DNA of 64,000 nucleotides from Gammaproteobacteria bacterium (GCA_024279945.1 JAJRRA010000037.1:1-64000), one strand, 5' to 3'. Counted from the stretch's first letter, positions 25,524-34,450 are shown. Numbers and translations: made by a program. Notes: generated by a model from the sequence alone, not told the origin.

Positions 25524-26405
25524 ATGACGATTATTGCCATTCTGCTTGCATTTGCACTGTGCCACTTTATCCGCGAACTCGGCAAATGTCGCAACAACCA
25601 GTGGCTGAAATCCTGGATCAATTTCAGCAATGACGCCTTTTCCAGATTGCCGGGATGGCAGGACATACTCGGCTTCCTGCTCATCACGGGCGGCCCGATA
25701 TTGCTGCTTTTACTCATTAATCAGACGCTATATTCCGCACTGGGCACCACCGGCACTTTCCTGCTGGCTACCGCTATCCTGATCTATACTTATGGGCCGG
25801 AAGACCTGGACACCGAAGTTGCAGGCATTATTGATGCGGAAGACGATGAAACCCGGCGAACACGACTCGAAAAATTCATCGGCACAGCCATACCTGAAGA
25901 TGAAAGCGCCTGTAAGTCACTGGCCGTGGAGGCCGTGTTCCGCGAAGCACTACGCCGCTGGTTCGGTATTATTTTCTGGTTTGCGGTACTGGGCATCACC
26001 GGTGCATTTCTCTACCGCATGGTTGACTGGCTGGTGAACGAAGATTACCCGTTAGCCGAAGGCCAGAAAAGCCTTTTCATCCGCTTACAACAAATCATGG
26101 ACTGGCCGGCTGCACAACTCACTACCCTTTCGCTGGCCATTGCAACCGATTTCGACTCGGTTTATGTGGCCTGGAAGCAGTATCACAATGAACAGGGCCA
26201 CGGCCTGTTTGATGGCAATAACGGATTCCTCCTGGCCAGTGCCCGCAGCATTGTATTAACCGGTCACGCTGCCCGGGATGGGTACGCTGATCAACTTGAG
26301 GGGCCGTTTATCTGTCTGCAACAGGCGATGGACCTTGCCTGGCGCGTACTGGGTGTGTGTATGACCGCACTGGCGCTGCTACTGCTGATCGGCGTTATCA
26401 CCTGA
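25524..26405 (+). CDS. ampE: AmpE-like regulatory membrane protein
   Basis: A 293-residue inner-membrane protein with about four helices. LAFALCHFIRELGK at the N terminus, VEAVFREALRRWFGIIFWF (about 148-166) and the C-terminal LAWRVLGVCMTALALLLLIG are like AmpE of the CobD/CbiB-related family. AmpE is associated with sensing of cell-wall fragments and beta-lactamase induction, usually beside ampD, which is not in this window. ATG 25524 follows AAGGAAA and is preferred over a longer frame with a non-hydrophobic leader. Confidence 0.75.
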   Translation: MTIIAILLAFALCHFIRELGKCRNNQWLKSWINFSNDAFSRLPGWQDILGFLLITGGPILLLLLINQTLYSALGTTGTFLLATAILIYTYGPEDLDTEVAGIIDAEDDETRRTRLEKFIGTAIPEDESACKSLAVEAVFREALRRWFGIIFWFAVLGITGAFLYRMVDWLVNEDYPLAEGQKSLFIRLQQIMDWPAAQLTTLSLAIATDFDSVYVAWKQYHNEQGHGLFDGNNGFLLASARSIVLTGHAARDGYADQLEGPFICLQQAMDLAWRVLGVCMTALALLLLIGVIT

Positions 26406-26443
26406 ACATTCACAGGCATAACCCGTTTCACAATATTCCCGCA

Positions 26444-27337
26444 GTGCGATCCAGTTTTGCATGTGTCATTCTGCTGCTATTTTCCATCCACTGTTTCGCC
26501 GGAATCAGGCTGCCACAGGCAGACGGTTCCAGCCTGGAACTGAATGCACCCGCCAAACGCCTGGTCACGCTTTCTCCACATCTGGCGGAACTGGTGTTTG
26601 CCGCCGGCGCGGGAAACAAGCTGATTGCAACGGTCGAATACAGTGAGTATCCACAAGCGGCTGCAAAGCTCCCCCGCGTCGGTGACGCCTTTCGCATCGA
26701 TATAGAGCGCGTGCTGGCGCTGTCACCCGACCTGGTGATCGCCTGGGATTCGGGCAACCCGCACCAGGCCATCAAGCAGATCGTTTCACTGGGGATTCCT
26801 GTCTGGTCCATAGAAATCCGTCAACCCGGTGAAATCGCTGAGGTCATACAGGCCATCGGTGATGCCAGCGGCCAGATACAGGCTGCCGGCCTGGCCGCTG
26901 CGAATTTTCAGCGCAGACTGAATCAGCTTTCCAAGCGTTACGCATCCCGGCAAGTGCTGGATTACTTTTACCAGGTCGATGCAAAACCCCTGTATACCAT
27001 CAATGGCAAGCATTTGATCAGCCAGGGACTCCGCCTGTGCGGAGGACACAATATTTTTAGCGCCCTGCCCGGCCTCGCATTCCAGGTCACATATGAATCT
27101 GTCATTGTGGCCAACCCGGCAGCCCTGTTCGCCCCCTCGCAGAACAATGAGCCAAACCCCCTCGCCCTCTGGTGGGAGTGGCCAGGTATGCAAGCCGTGA
27201 AACGGGGTGCGCTGTTCCTGCTCCCTGCCGATAAAATCAGCCGTGCAACACCCCGGTTCCTGGATGCGCTTGAACTGGCCTGCCGTGAGTTGGATCATTT
27301 GCGTGAAGAGAGAATAAATGACAAGTCCCCTGATTGA
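26444..27337 (+). CDS. BtuF-like periplasmic metal/cobalamin-binding protein
   Basis: A 297-residue ABC-transporter-type binding protein. The proposed GTG start gives a signal peptide VRSSFACVILLLFSIHCFAG, then RLVTLSPHLAELVFAAGAG, SEYPQAAAKLPRVGDAF, LALSPDLVIAWDSGN and WWEWPGMQAVKRGALFLL, all typical of the helical-backbone BtuF/FecB class. The ligand could be cobalamin or a ferric siderophore. No permease or ATPase gene is adjacent. No ATG is available near the signal peptide. It overlaps the DUF819 gene by 20 bases. Confidence 0.8.
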   Translation: MRSSFACVILLLFSIHCFAGIRLPQADGSSLELNAPAKRLVTLSPHLAELVFAAGAGNKLIATVEYSEYPQAAAKLPRVGDAFRIDIERVLALSPDLVIAWDSGNPHQAIKQIVSLGIPVWSIEIRQPGEIAEVIQAIGDASGQIQAAGLAAANFQRRLNQLSKRYASRQVLDYFYQVDAKPLYTINGKHLISQGLRLCGGHNIFSALPGLAFQVTYESVIVANPAALFAPSQNNEPNPLALWWEWPGMQAVKRGALFLLPADKISRATPRFLDALELACRELDHLREERINDKSPD

Positions 27338-28535
27338 ATCCCCCATCGGCGTAATGGCCCTGCTCATCACCGTGGTCAGTTTCTGGTTCTGGCTGGAAAA
27401 GAAAAGCAACTGGAATATCTTTAACTTCCTGCCCCCGCTGATCTGGATTTACGCCACACCGGTAGTCCTGTCCAATACCGGCCTGATCCCGTTTGATAAT
27501 GCCGCATATGATTTCCTGCGTTCCTATGGTCTGCCCATCTTCATTTGCCTGATGTTGATCAAGGTGGATGTGGTCGGTGCAGTGCGCATCATGGGTAAAG
27601 GTGTGTTCGTCATGTTGCTCGGCAGCGTCGGTGTAGTGCTGGGTGGTTTCCTCGCCTATACCCTGGGCCAGTCAATAAGCACTCCGCAAGGTTTTCCGCT
27701 GCAGTTTCCCCTGCCTGAGGACAGTTGGAAAACCTTCGGAACCCTGGCGGGAAGTTGGATCGGCGGCACCGGCAACATGACGGCAGCCCATGCGGCACTG
27801 GAAGGCAGCGGGGAACACATGACCATGGCCGCCGCTGCAGACCAGATGGTTTACCTGATCTGGCTGCCCCTGCTACTCGGTTCAAAAGCATTTGCCGAGC
27901 GATTCAACCGCTGGATGCGGGTTTCACCGGACCGGATCGCGATGATGGACCGGGCAGCAGCCGAGTATGATCACAGCGAACCGGCGCCCACTATGATCGA
28001 CCTGCTCTACCTGGCTCTGATTGCTGTCGGCTTTACCTGGGTTTCCCTGGAACTGTCACAAATACTGCCACCAGTGGCCATCGGCGGTGCTACCGTAATC
28101 AGCGCCGGCACCTGGCTGATCCTGCTGGTCACCACACTGGCCCTGATTGCCTCAACAACTCCAGCCCGCAAGCTTCCGGCAGCACAACCTATCGCCATGG
28201 CCATTATTTACGTCTACGTGGCACGTATTGGCGCCACCATGGATCTGAGCGACGTCAGCCTGGAAACCATGGGCGCCTTCGTCGCCATGGCCTATGTCTG
28301 GATCGCCATCCACGGTGCATTCGTACTGTTCGGCGCCTGGATATTCCGCGTAGATGTACACACGCTTGCCATTGCCTCAGCCGCGAATATTGGTGGCGCA
28401 GCCTCCGCGCCCATCGTCGCGGCGCACCATCGCGAATCTCTGGTCCCCGCCTCTATCCTGATGGCTATGATCGGGTACGCTCTGGGGAATTACCTGGCCA
28501 TTCTCACCGGGCGACTGGGACAGTTGGTCGGTTAG
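27318..28535 (+). CDS. DUF819 family integral membrane protein
   Basis: A 405-residue protein with about ten to eleven hydrophobic segments. GSWIGGTGNMTAAHAAL and the C-terminal ANIGGAASAPIVAAHHRES are hallmarks of the DUF819 family, distantly related to sodium-dependent transporters; the substrate is unknown. GAAGAGAG precedes the ATG. It overlaps the BtuF-like gene, so the two may be co-expressed. The 218 bases after the stop hold a 12-base palindrome AGTACATGTACT (28632-28643) and no gene that I can support. Confidence 0.85.
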   Translation: MTSPLIESPIGVMALLITVVSFWFWLEKKSNWNIFNFLPPLIWIYATPVVLSNTGLIPFDNAAYDFLRSYGLPIFICLMLIKVDVVGAVRIMGKGVFVMLLGSVGVVLGGFLAYTLGQSISTPQGFPLQFPLPEDSWKTFGTLAGSWIGGTGNMTAAHAALEGSGEHMTMAAAADQMVYLIWLPLLLGSKAFAERFNRWMRVSPDRIAMMDRAAAEYDHSEPAPTMIDLLYLALIAVGFTWVSLELSQILPPVAIGGATVISAGTWLILLVTTLALIASTTPARKLPAAQPIAMAIIYVYVARIGATMDLSDVSLETMGAFVAMAYVWIAIHGAFVLFGAWIFRVDVHTLAIASAANIGGAASAPIVAAHHRESLVPASILMAMIGYALGNYLAILTGRLGQLVG

Positions 28536-28753
28536 CCCGCATAGAGCGTCTCACTGGCTTGTCATAAGTCATAGTGATCTCGCGTAGCCAGCCAACTCTC
28601 CGCTGATCTTCCCAGCGTCTTGGATAGCCGAAGTACATGTACTGGTTATGTGGCATCATCACTCGGATCACCTGTTGCATGGAACTTAAACATCAACAGG
28701 AAACCAAAACTGAGGGATATAGCTGCGATTAAAACATATACCATTCTGGTTTG

Positions 28754-30940
28754 TCAGTTGGCGGTCAGACCCCGGCGTTCCAGCAAAGGCTGGATATCGG
28801 GCTCGCGGCCACGGAAATTTTTAAACAGGGTCATGGCATCTTCAGCACCGCCCCGGGAAAGCAGGGTTTGACGGAAATAATCACCATTTTTACGTAACAT
28901 ACCGCCGTTTTCCTTGAACCACTCAACGGTGTCGGCATCCAGCACCTCGCTCCAGATATAAGCGTAATAGCCAGCCGAATATCCACCGATGATGTGCGAG
29001 AAGTAAGTGCTTCGGTAGCGTGGCGGAACCGTGTCCATGGCCACACCCGCCTGTTCCAGCGCATTGGCTTCGAACTCAATCACGCCATCGGCGTCAGGCA
29101 GTTCTTCAGCCATCTTCTGGTGCCAGGCCTGGTCCAGCAGAGAGGCCTCCAGGTACTCGGTGGTGGCAAAGCCCTGGTTGAACTTGGCCGTGGCCAGCAC
29201 TTTATCCAGCAATTCCTGCGGCATCGCCTCTCCGGTTTCATAATGTACCGCGTAGTTTGCCAGTACTTCCGGCCAGTCCGCCCACATCTCATTGACCTGT
29301 GAAGGATACTCAACAAAGTCGCGCGGCACGGAAGTGCCGGCGAACGAGGGATAATTCACATTGGAAAACATGCCGTGCAGGGCATGGCCGAATTCATGGA
29401 ACATGGTGGTGACCTCATCCCAGGTGAGCAGGGTCGGCTCGCCTTCTGGAGGCTTGGGCACGTTCAGGTGATTAGCCACAACGGGTTTGGTTCCCATCAG
29501 TCTGGACTGCGAAACATAGGCATTCATCCATGCACCGCCACGCTTGGACTCGCGGGCGTAGTAGTCCTGGATGAACAGGGCCAGGGTCGTTCCATCTGAA
29601 TCGAATACTTCCCAAACCTTCACATCCGGGAGGTAAACAGGCAGGTCCGTACGTTCCTTGAAGGTCAGGCCATAGACCTGCTCTGCCGCAAAGAACACAC
29701 CGTTTACCAGCACATTGTTCATTTCCAGATAAGGCTTGAGCTGTGACTCGTCAAAGTCGTAACGCTCTTTGCGAACCTTTTCTGTGTAGAAATCCCAGTC
29801 CCAGGAAGCCAGCTTAAAATCACCGCCTTCGGCATCTATCATCGCCTGCAGGTCGGCCTCTTCGCGCCTGGCATTGGCGACCGCCGGTGGCGCCAGCGTA
29901 GCCAGGCGCTTGTTCACGGCATCGGTGGTGCGGGCTGTCTGGTCTTCCAGACTGTAGGCCGCGTGGTTTTCATAGCCCAGTAATTGCGCACGTTCCGCAC
30001 GGATTTTTACAATCTTTGACAGAGTTTCCCGGTTATCAAATTCACCGCCACTCAAGCCCCGGGACAGTGAAGTTTTGTGAATGCGCTCGCGCAAAGCGCG
30101 GTTTTCCAGCGAAGACAAAGCCGGCTGACCACTGGTGTTGAGCAGGGGAATCACATACTTTCCTTCCAGGTCGCGAGCCTTGGCGGCCTCACTGGCCGCA
30201 GCAACCTGGCCTTCGCTGAAGCCAGCCAGTTCCTCAACAGAATCTACCACAATGGCCTTTGCATTCACCTCATTCAACACATTCTGACTGAACTGGGTCT
30301 GCAGGCTGGCCAATTCGGCATTCATTGCTTTGAGTGTCTCTTTATCTTTGTCGGACAGCAAAGCACCAGCCCGGACGAAATCCTTGTAGGTTTCGTCGAT
30401 CAGGCGGTAGGACTCAGGGTCCAGTTCCAGGCTGTCGCGTTGCTCATGCAGCACCTTTATTCGATCAAACAACGGGCCATTCAACAGAATGGCATCTCTG
30501 TGGGCCGAAAGCTTCGGCGCCATCTCACTACGTAGCGCTTCAATGGTGTCATTGGTGTTGGCAGAGGCCATCGAGAAAAACACGCTCGACACCCGGTTCA
30601 GCATTTGTCCGGATCGCTCCATGGCGACCAGCGTATTTTTGAACGTGGGTCTTTCGCTGTTGTTGGCGATAGCATTGATCTGGGCAATGTGCTCTTCCAT
30701 GCCGCGTTCAAAAGCCGGGGCATAGTGGCTGTCTTCTATCTGGTCAAAAGGTGGCAGGTGGAAGTACAGCGTGCTCTCGGTGAAGAACGGGTTCTCGCTC
30801 ACGGGGGTCACGATGGCCATCTCCTTGTTGCCGGTTTCTGCAGCACTATTTGTGTTAGCAGGATCAGAATCAGTTTTGGAACACGCAGTGGCGGCGAGCG
30901 CCATCACCACAGCCAGTGTCAGGGTGGGGCTGAATTTCAT
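28754..30940 (-). CDS. dcp: M3-family peptidase (peptidyl-dipeptidase Dcp-like) lipoprotein
   Basis: A 728-residue zinc metallopeptidase. The N terminus is a lipoprotein signal with lipobox ALAATAC-S (Cys20), so the enzyme is probably anchored in the envelope rather than cytosolic like E. coli Dcp. The active-site helix TMFHEFGHALHGMFS carries HEXXH, with the third ligand Glu expected in the following helix. ARDLEGKYVIPLLNTSGQPA and the C-terminal GGYSAGYYAYIWSEVLDAD are typical of the Dcp group. It is preceded by tspO on the same strand beyond a strong terminator. Confidence 0.93.
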   Translation of the reverse strand: MKFSPTLTLAVVMALAATACSKTDSDPANTNSAAETGNKEMAIVTPVSENPFFTESTLYFHLPPFDQIEDSHYAPAFERGMEEHIAQINAIANNSERPTFKNTLVAMERSGQMLNRVSSVFFSMASANTNDTIEALRSEMAPKLSAHRDAILLNGPLFDRIKVLHEQRDSLELDPESYRLIDETYKDFVRAGALLSDKDKETLKAMNAELASLQTQFSQNVLNEVNAKAIVVDSVEELAGFSEGQVAAASEAAKARDLEGKYVIPLLNTSGQPALSSLENRALRERIHKTSLSRGLSGGEFDNRETLSKIVKIRAERAQLLGYENHAAYSLEDQTARTTDAVNKRLATLAPPAVANARREEADLQAMIDAEGGDFKLASWDWDFYTEKVRKERYDFDESQLKPYLEMNNVLVNGVFFAAEQVYGLTFKERTDLPVYLPDVKVWEVFDSDGTTLALFIQDYYARESKRGGAWMNAYVSQSRLMGTKPVVANHLNVPKPPEGEPTLLTWDEVTTMFHEFGHALHGMFSNVNYPSFAGTSVPRDFVEYPSQVNEMWADWPEVLANYAVHYETGEAMPQELLDKVLATAKFNQGFATTEYLEASLLDQAWHQKMAEELPDADGVIEFEANALEQAGVAMDTVPPRYRSTYFSHIIGGYSAGYYAYIWSEVLDADTVEWFKENGGMLRKNGDYFRQTLLSRGGAEDAMTLFKNFRGREPDIQPLLERRGLTAN

Positions 30941-31017
30941 TATGGAAACACCTCGAATGCTTGAATTGCAACAAGCAAGAATACCTGAAAAGTCACTTCA
31001 GTTCCCGTATCAATCAA

Positions 31018-31071
31018 TTAAAAGGAGTCGGGTTGAATGACCTTTCGCTTATTCAACCCGCCCCCTTTTAA
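31018..31071. terminator. Bidirectional Rho-independent terminator
   Basis: CGGGTTGAAT (31029-31038) is perfectly complementary to ATTCAACCCG (31051-31060). An outer TTAAAAGG/CCTTTTAA pair is separated from it by a 3-base internal loop on each side. The loop is 12 bases. On the minus strand it ends in TTTTAA and follows the tspO stop by about 8 bases, so it should end tspO transcription before dcp. Confidence 0.85.
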
Positions 31072-31078
31072 GTCGCAT

Positions 31079-31567
31079 CTAACCCAGCAGCACCTTGCTG
31101 AATATGCCACCGTTAAGGGTCCAGGTAACCAGATTCAACACCCAGGAAAAAATGAGCCAGATCAGGTAAGGCACCATCAGGTAAGCCGAGGATTTAGATA
31201 ACAGGCGGAAAGCCCGGATACATAACACCACGATGGCAAGCAGCAAACTCAGCTCCAGCCAGGCCCAGCCCAAGCGGTGCAGACCAAAGAACAGCCACGA
31301 CCAGGCCACATTCAGAACCAACTGAATCATCCACCAGGTCAAAGCGCCGAGGCGACTGTAGTGCCCGGTGAGCCAGACTTGCCATGCGGCCAGCGCCATC
31401 GTCAGATATACAATCACCCATGTGCCGGCAATAAACCACGCAGGAGGTGTCCACCACGGCTTGTTCATCGAGTAATACCACTCACCCGCTTCAAAACTCC
31501 CTCCGATGGCTGCTGCGAGGACAACCAACAGAAGGAAAACCGCCATCGATCCATACCTGGCAATCAT
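31079..31567 (-). CDS. tspO: TspO/MBR family tryptophan-rich sensory protein
   Basis: A 162-residue five-helix membrane protein rich in Trp. Conserved pieces are YYSMNKPWWTPPAWFIAGTW, the helix with NVAWSWLFFGLH, and PYLIWLIFSWVLNLVTW. TspO proteins bind porphyrins, sterols or related ligands and respond to oxygen or stress; the specific role here is unknown. It is divergent from the rubrerythrin gene, which fits a shared stress context. Confidence 0.92.
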   Translation of the reverse strand: MIARYGSMAVFLLLVVLAAAIGGSFEAGEWYYSMNKPWWTPPAWFIAGTWVIVYLTMALAAWQVWLTGHYSRLGALTWWMIQLVLNVAWSWLFFGLHRLGWAWLELSLLLAIVVLCIRAFRLLSKSSAYLMVPYLIWLIFSWVLNLVTWTLNGGIFSKVLLG

Positions 31568-31653
31568 CGTATTTCTTCCTGATCAAGACAGGGTTGCCAG
31601 TTTCCCGCGAATCAGGAATAGAAACAAGTTGCAATCCACGAAGGCGCCATCTA

Positions 31654-31682
31654 TTGAAATGATCTATCAGTCTTATTATTAA
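31654..31682 (+). promoter_or_regulatory. Probable sigma-70 promoter of the rubrerythrin gene
   Basis: TTGAAA (31654-31659), a 17-base spacer and TATTAA (31677-31682) lie about 85 bases upstream of the rubrerythrin ATG, in an AT-rich stretch unlike its surroundings. The rest of the 200-base tspO-rubrerythrin gap shows no gene. A strong GGAGGT site precedes the start. Confidence 0.5.
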
Positions 31683-31767
31683 AATCAATTTCAACTATAG
31701 GCAATCCAGGGCTATTCTTTATCACACGGCTCAATTTTTCACTTAATCTACGGAGGTAGAAAATATC

Positions 31768-32184
31768 ATGTCCCTCAAAGACACCAAGACCGAACAAAAC
31801 CTTAAAGATGCTTTCGCAGGTGAATCACAAGCCAACCGCCGTTACCTGTACTTCGCCCAGCGCGCGGATGTGGAAGGCTATAACGATGTTTCCACTGTCT
31901 TTCGTTCTACCGCTGAAGGAGAAACCGGCCATGCACATGGTCATCTGGAATATCTGGAAGAAACAGGTGATCCGGCAACGGGCCTGCCAATCGGCGGAAC
32001 TGCTGACAATCTGCGCGCGGCCATTGCCGGTGAAACACACGAATACACCGATATGTACCCGGGTATGGCGCGCACTGCACGTGAAGAAGGCCTGGATGAA
32101 ATTGCCGACTGGTTTGAAACCCTGGCCAAGGCAGAGCGCTCTCATGCCAATCGTTTTCAGAAAGCACTGGACGACCTGGACTGA
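31768..32184 (+). CDS. Rubrerythrin (diiron domain only)
   Basis: A 138-residue ferritin-like four-helix protein that reduces hydrogen peroxide. Diiron ligands are expected at E19 ([10 protein letters not shown]), E52 and H55 ([10 protein letters not shown]), E89 or E92 ([15 protein letters not shown]), and E123 and H126 ([10 protein letters not shown]). The usual C-terminal rubredoxin domain is missing, so an external electron donor is needed. The Fe-S protein immediately downstream is a natural candidate. CGGAGGT upstream of the start predicts strong translation. Confidence 0.92.
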   Translation: MSLKDTKTEQNLKDAFAGESQANRRYLYFAQRADVEGYNDVSTVFRSTAEGETGHAHGHLEYLEETGDPATGLPIGGTADNLRAAIAGETHEYTDMYPGMARTAREEGLDEIADWFETLAKAERSHANRFQKALDDLD

Positions 32185-32200
32185 TTGTGGCCATTTGCAT

Positions 32201-32242
32201 CGTCATCCCGGACCGGCCTCAGGCCGCGTCCGGGATCCAGTA
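32201..32242. repeat. Palindromic intergenic repeat, copy 1
   Basis: A 42-base element whose ends ATCCCGGAC and GTCCGGGAT form a stem around GGCC-TCA-GGCC. Its reverse complement matches the element at 33643-33684 at 41 of 42 positions. It sits in the rubrerythrin to Fe-S protein gap. This is a REP-like unit that could act as a hairpin attenuator. Confidence 0.85.
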
Positions 32243-32301
32243 AGCACGCTTCGCATTTTTCACAATGATGGCCGGCATTGACTGATACGGGAGGAAGTTC
32301 C

Positions 32302-33633
32302 ATGCGGGAAGGCAGTCTCGAAGCTCCAACACGCCACCCACTGGACTGGCAGAATCCCGATTTCTACCAGGAAGAAAAAGTCCTGGCGGAAATGGAGCGG
32401 ATTGTTGGGATTTGCCACGGTTGCCGACGTTGCGTTTCCCTGTGCGATGCCTACCCCACGCTTTTCGACCTCGTGGATGAGTCGGAAACTTTCGAAATCG
32501 ACGGGGTAACGAAGGAAGATTACTGGAAGGTCGTCGACCAGTGTTTCATGTGCGATCTGTGCTACCAGACCAAGTGCCCGTACGTGCCGCCCCATGAATG
32601 GAACCTGGATTTTCCGCATGTAATGCTGCGCGCCAAGGCCATTCAGTTCAAAAGCGGTAAGCGCAAACTCAGCCACAAGTTACTCAGCAACACCAAAATT
32701 CAGGGCAAGCTTGCCACCATTCCCGTGATCAGCAACCTGGTCAATGCAAGCAACCGCAGCAGCGGCGTGCGCAAGGTGCTGGAAAAGCTGCTGGACCTGG
32801 ACCACCGGGCGCACCTGCCTGAATTCCACTCCGATACCCTGCGCCGCCGTGACAAATGCCGCCTGCCTGCAGCATTGGAAGCGCAGATTGCCGGCCCGAC
32901 CCGTGGCAAGGTTGCGCTGTTCGCGACCTGCTACTGCAATGTAAATACACCTGATATCGGTCAGGATCTGATCCGTATTTTTGAACACAACGACATCCCT
33001 GTGCGCCTGACCGGAAAAGAGGAATGCTGCGGCATGCCCAAACTGGAACAGGGTGACCTGGAAACCGTGGATAAGTATCGAAAAACCAATATTCCCGAAC
33101 TGCTGCACCTGATCGATGAGGGTTGGGACATTGTCGCCCCCATACCGTCCTGCGTTCTGATGTTCAAGCAGGAACTGCCGTTAATGTTCCCGGACGACCC
33201 CAACGTACAGAAAGTAAAACAGCATATTTTTGATCCTTTCGAATACCTGGTACACCGGCACAAGGCGGGTCTGCTGAAAATTGACTTCAAACAGTCACTG
33301 GGCACCGTTGTCTGGCATGTACCATGCCACCAGCGAGTACAAAAAATCGGCCCAAAAACCAGGGATATACTGGCGCTGGTTCCCAACACACAGATCCAGG
33401 TCATCGAACGCTGCTCCGGCCACGATGGTACCTACGGCGTGCGTGCCGGAACCTATGAAAAATCCCAGAAAATTGCCCGCCCGGTCATCAACCGCGTGAA
33501 GAAAATGAATGCCGACTACCTGGTTTCCGATTGCCCGATGGCCGCCAGCCAGATTGCAGACGACCTGGAACTGAAACATGGCGAGACAAATCCGCTGACC
33601 TTGCTGTGCAAGGCCTATGGCCTTGAACCGTAG
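32302..33633 (+). CDS. Heterodisulfide-reductase/GlpC-like Fe-S oxidoreductase of the rubrerythrin cluster
   Basis: A 443-residue protein with two N-terminal [4Fe-4S] motifs: C38, C41, C44, C48 (ICHGCRRCVSLC) and C81, C84, C87, C92 (QCFMCDLCYQTKCP). Two CCG-type domains follow, with FATCYCNVNTPDIG, KEECCGMPKLEQGD and VWHVPCHQRVQKIGP, as in HdrB/GlpC C-terminal halves. It is likely to move electrons between a thiol or quinone partner and rubrerythrin. ATG 32302 follows GGAGGAAG. An inverted repeat pair lies on each side of this gene. Confidence 0.88.
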   Translation: MREGSLEAPTRHPLDWQNPDFYQEEKVLAEMERIVGICHGCRRCVSLCDAYPTLFDLVDESETFEIDGVTKEDYWKVVDQCFMCDLCYQTKCPYVPPHEWNLDFPHVMLRAKAIQFKSGKRKLSHKLLSNTKIQGKLATIPVISNLVNASNRSSGVRKVLEKLLDLDHRAHLPEFHSDTLRRRDKCRLPAALEAQIAGPTRGKVALFATCYCNVNTPDIGQDLIRIFEHNDIPVRLTGKEECCGMPKLEQGDLETVDKYRKTNIPELLHLIDEGWDIVAPIPSCVLMFKQELPLMFPDDPNVQKVKQHIFDPFEYLVHRHKAGLLKIDFKQSLGTVVWHVPCHQRVQKIGPKTRDILALVPNTQIQVIERCSGHDGTYGVRAGTYEKSQKIARPVINRVKKMNADYLVSDCPMAASQIADDLELKHGETNPLTLLCKAYGLEP

Positions 33634-33642
33634 GGGGTAGGC

Positions 33643-33713
33643 TACTGGATCCCGGACGCGGCCTGCGGCCGGTCCGGGATGACGGTGAAATAAGCCGCTC
33701 CGGGATGACGGTG
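33643..33713. repeat. Palindromic intergenic repeat, copy 2, with a partial duplicate
   Basis: Bases 33643-33684 are the inverted copy of the element at 32201-32242, with a single central mismatch. Its end, TCCGGGATGACGGTG (33673-33687), is repeated exactly at 33699-33713. It separates the Fe-S gene from the DUF3501 gene by a 101-base gap. Confidence 0.85.
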
Positions 33714-33734
33714 GAGTAAAAGGAAACATCTGGT

Positions 33735-34325
33735 ATGGATAAACTGAAGCGGGAGGATTTATTCTCCCTGGAGCAATACGCAGAACGACGCGCCGGATTC
33801 CGCGACCGCGTTATGGCGCACAAAAAACACCGCCGCGTCAACATCGGCCCCCACCTGTCGCTGTATTTCGAAGACCGCCTGACCATCCAGTACCAGGTGC
33901 AGGAAATGCTGCGTATCGAGCGAATCTTCGAGGCCAATGCCATCCAGGAGGAACTCGATACCTACAATCCCCTGATTCCCGATGGCAGCAACCTCAAAGC
34001 CACGGCCATGTTGGAATTCGAGGATGTGGAACTGCGACGTAAACGCCTGGGTGAATTGGTTGGCGTTGAAAACCACATCTGGCTGCAAGTGGGTGACGGC
34101 CAAAAATCCTTTGCCATCGCCAATGAAGATTTGGAACGATCAACAGACAAAAAAACCTCGGCCGTGCATTTTCTTCGTTTTGAATTGGACGACAATATGA
34201 AAGATGCCCTTGGTAGCGGCGCCGGACTCAAAATGGGCGTTGACCACGACCTGTATCGTCATGAAACAGTACTGGAAGATGAGGTCATAGAATCACTGTT
34301 CCATGACCTTTCCGTAAAAATGTAA
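33735..34325 (+). CDS. DUF3501 family protein
   Basis: A 196-residue soluble protein with the DUF3501 look: REDLFSLEQYAERRAGFRD, RRVNIGPHLSLYFEDRLTIQ and GVDHDLYRHETVLEDEVIES. No cofactor motif is visible and the biochemical role is unknown. Its regular partner genes are rubrerythrin and the HdrB-like Fe-S protein, both present upstream in the same direction, so it belongs to a peroxide-detoxification unit. AAGGAAAC precedes the ATG. A strong hairpin follows the stop. Confidence 0.88.
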   Translation: MDKLKREDLFSLEQYAERRAGFRDRVMAHKKHRRVNIGPHLSLYFEDRLTIQYQVQEMLRIERIFEANAIQEELDTYNPLIPDGSNLKATAMLEFEDVELRRKRLGELVGVENHIWLQVGDGQKSFAIANEDLERSTDKKTSAVHFLRFELDDNMKDALGSGAGLKMGVDHDLYRHETVLEDEVIESLFHDLSVKM

Positions 34326-34330
34326 AAATA

Positions 34331-34354
34331 GGGTCAGGTTCGGGAACCTGACCC
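34331..34354. terminator. GGGTCAGG palindromic hairpin after DUF3501
   Basis: GGGTCAGGTT and AACCTGACCC form a perfect 10-pair stem with loop CGGG, 6 bases after the DUF3501 stop. No clear T-run follows on the + strand, so termination efficiency is uncertain; a repetitive extragenic palindrome is the alternative. Confidence 0.55.
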
Positions 34355-34392
34355 CGGCTCTGGTCACCCAAAGATCTGGACCCATGAATCTA

Positions 34393-34438
34393 TTGACTTA
34401 AGACCGTGCTCTGATAAACTTGCTTGTCACTAACAAGT
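34393..34438 (+). promoter_or_regulatory. Promoter and operator-like inverted repeat of the TetR-fatty-acid operon
   Basis: TTGACT (34393-34398), a 16-base spacer and TAAACT (34415-34420) form a fair sigma-70 promoter. Overlapping its downstream edge are nested inverted repeats: CTTGT-CACTA-ACAAG (34423-34437) and ACTTG...CAAGT (34418-34438). Their position suggests binding by the TetR protein encoded just downstream (autoregulation). This is an inference. Confidence 0.5.
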
Positions 34439-34450
34439 ATTTATCCGGAC

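Noticed and set aside
28536-28753. Possible gene remnant between DUF819 and dcp
   Set aside because: No frame gives a recognisable protein; only a CTGGCT/AGCCAG pair and a 12-base palindrome were seen, which is too weak to call.
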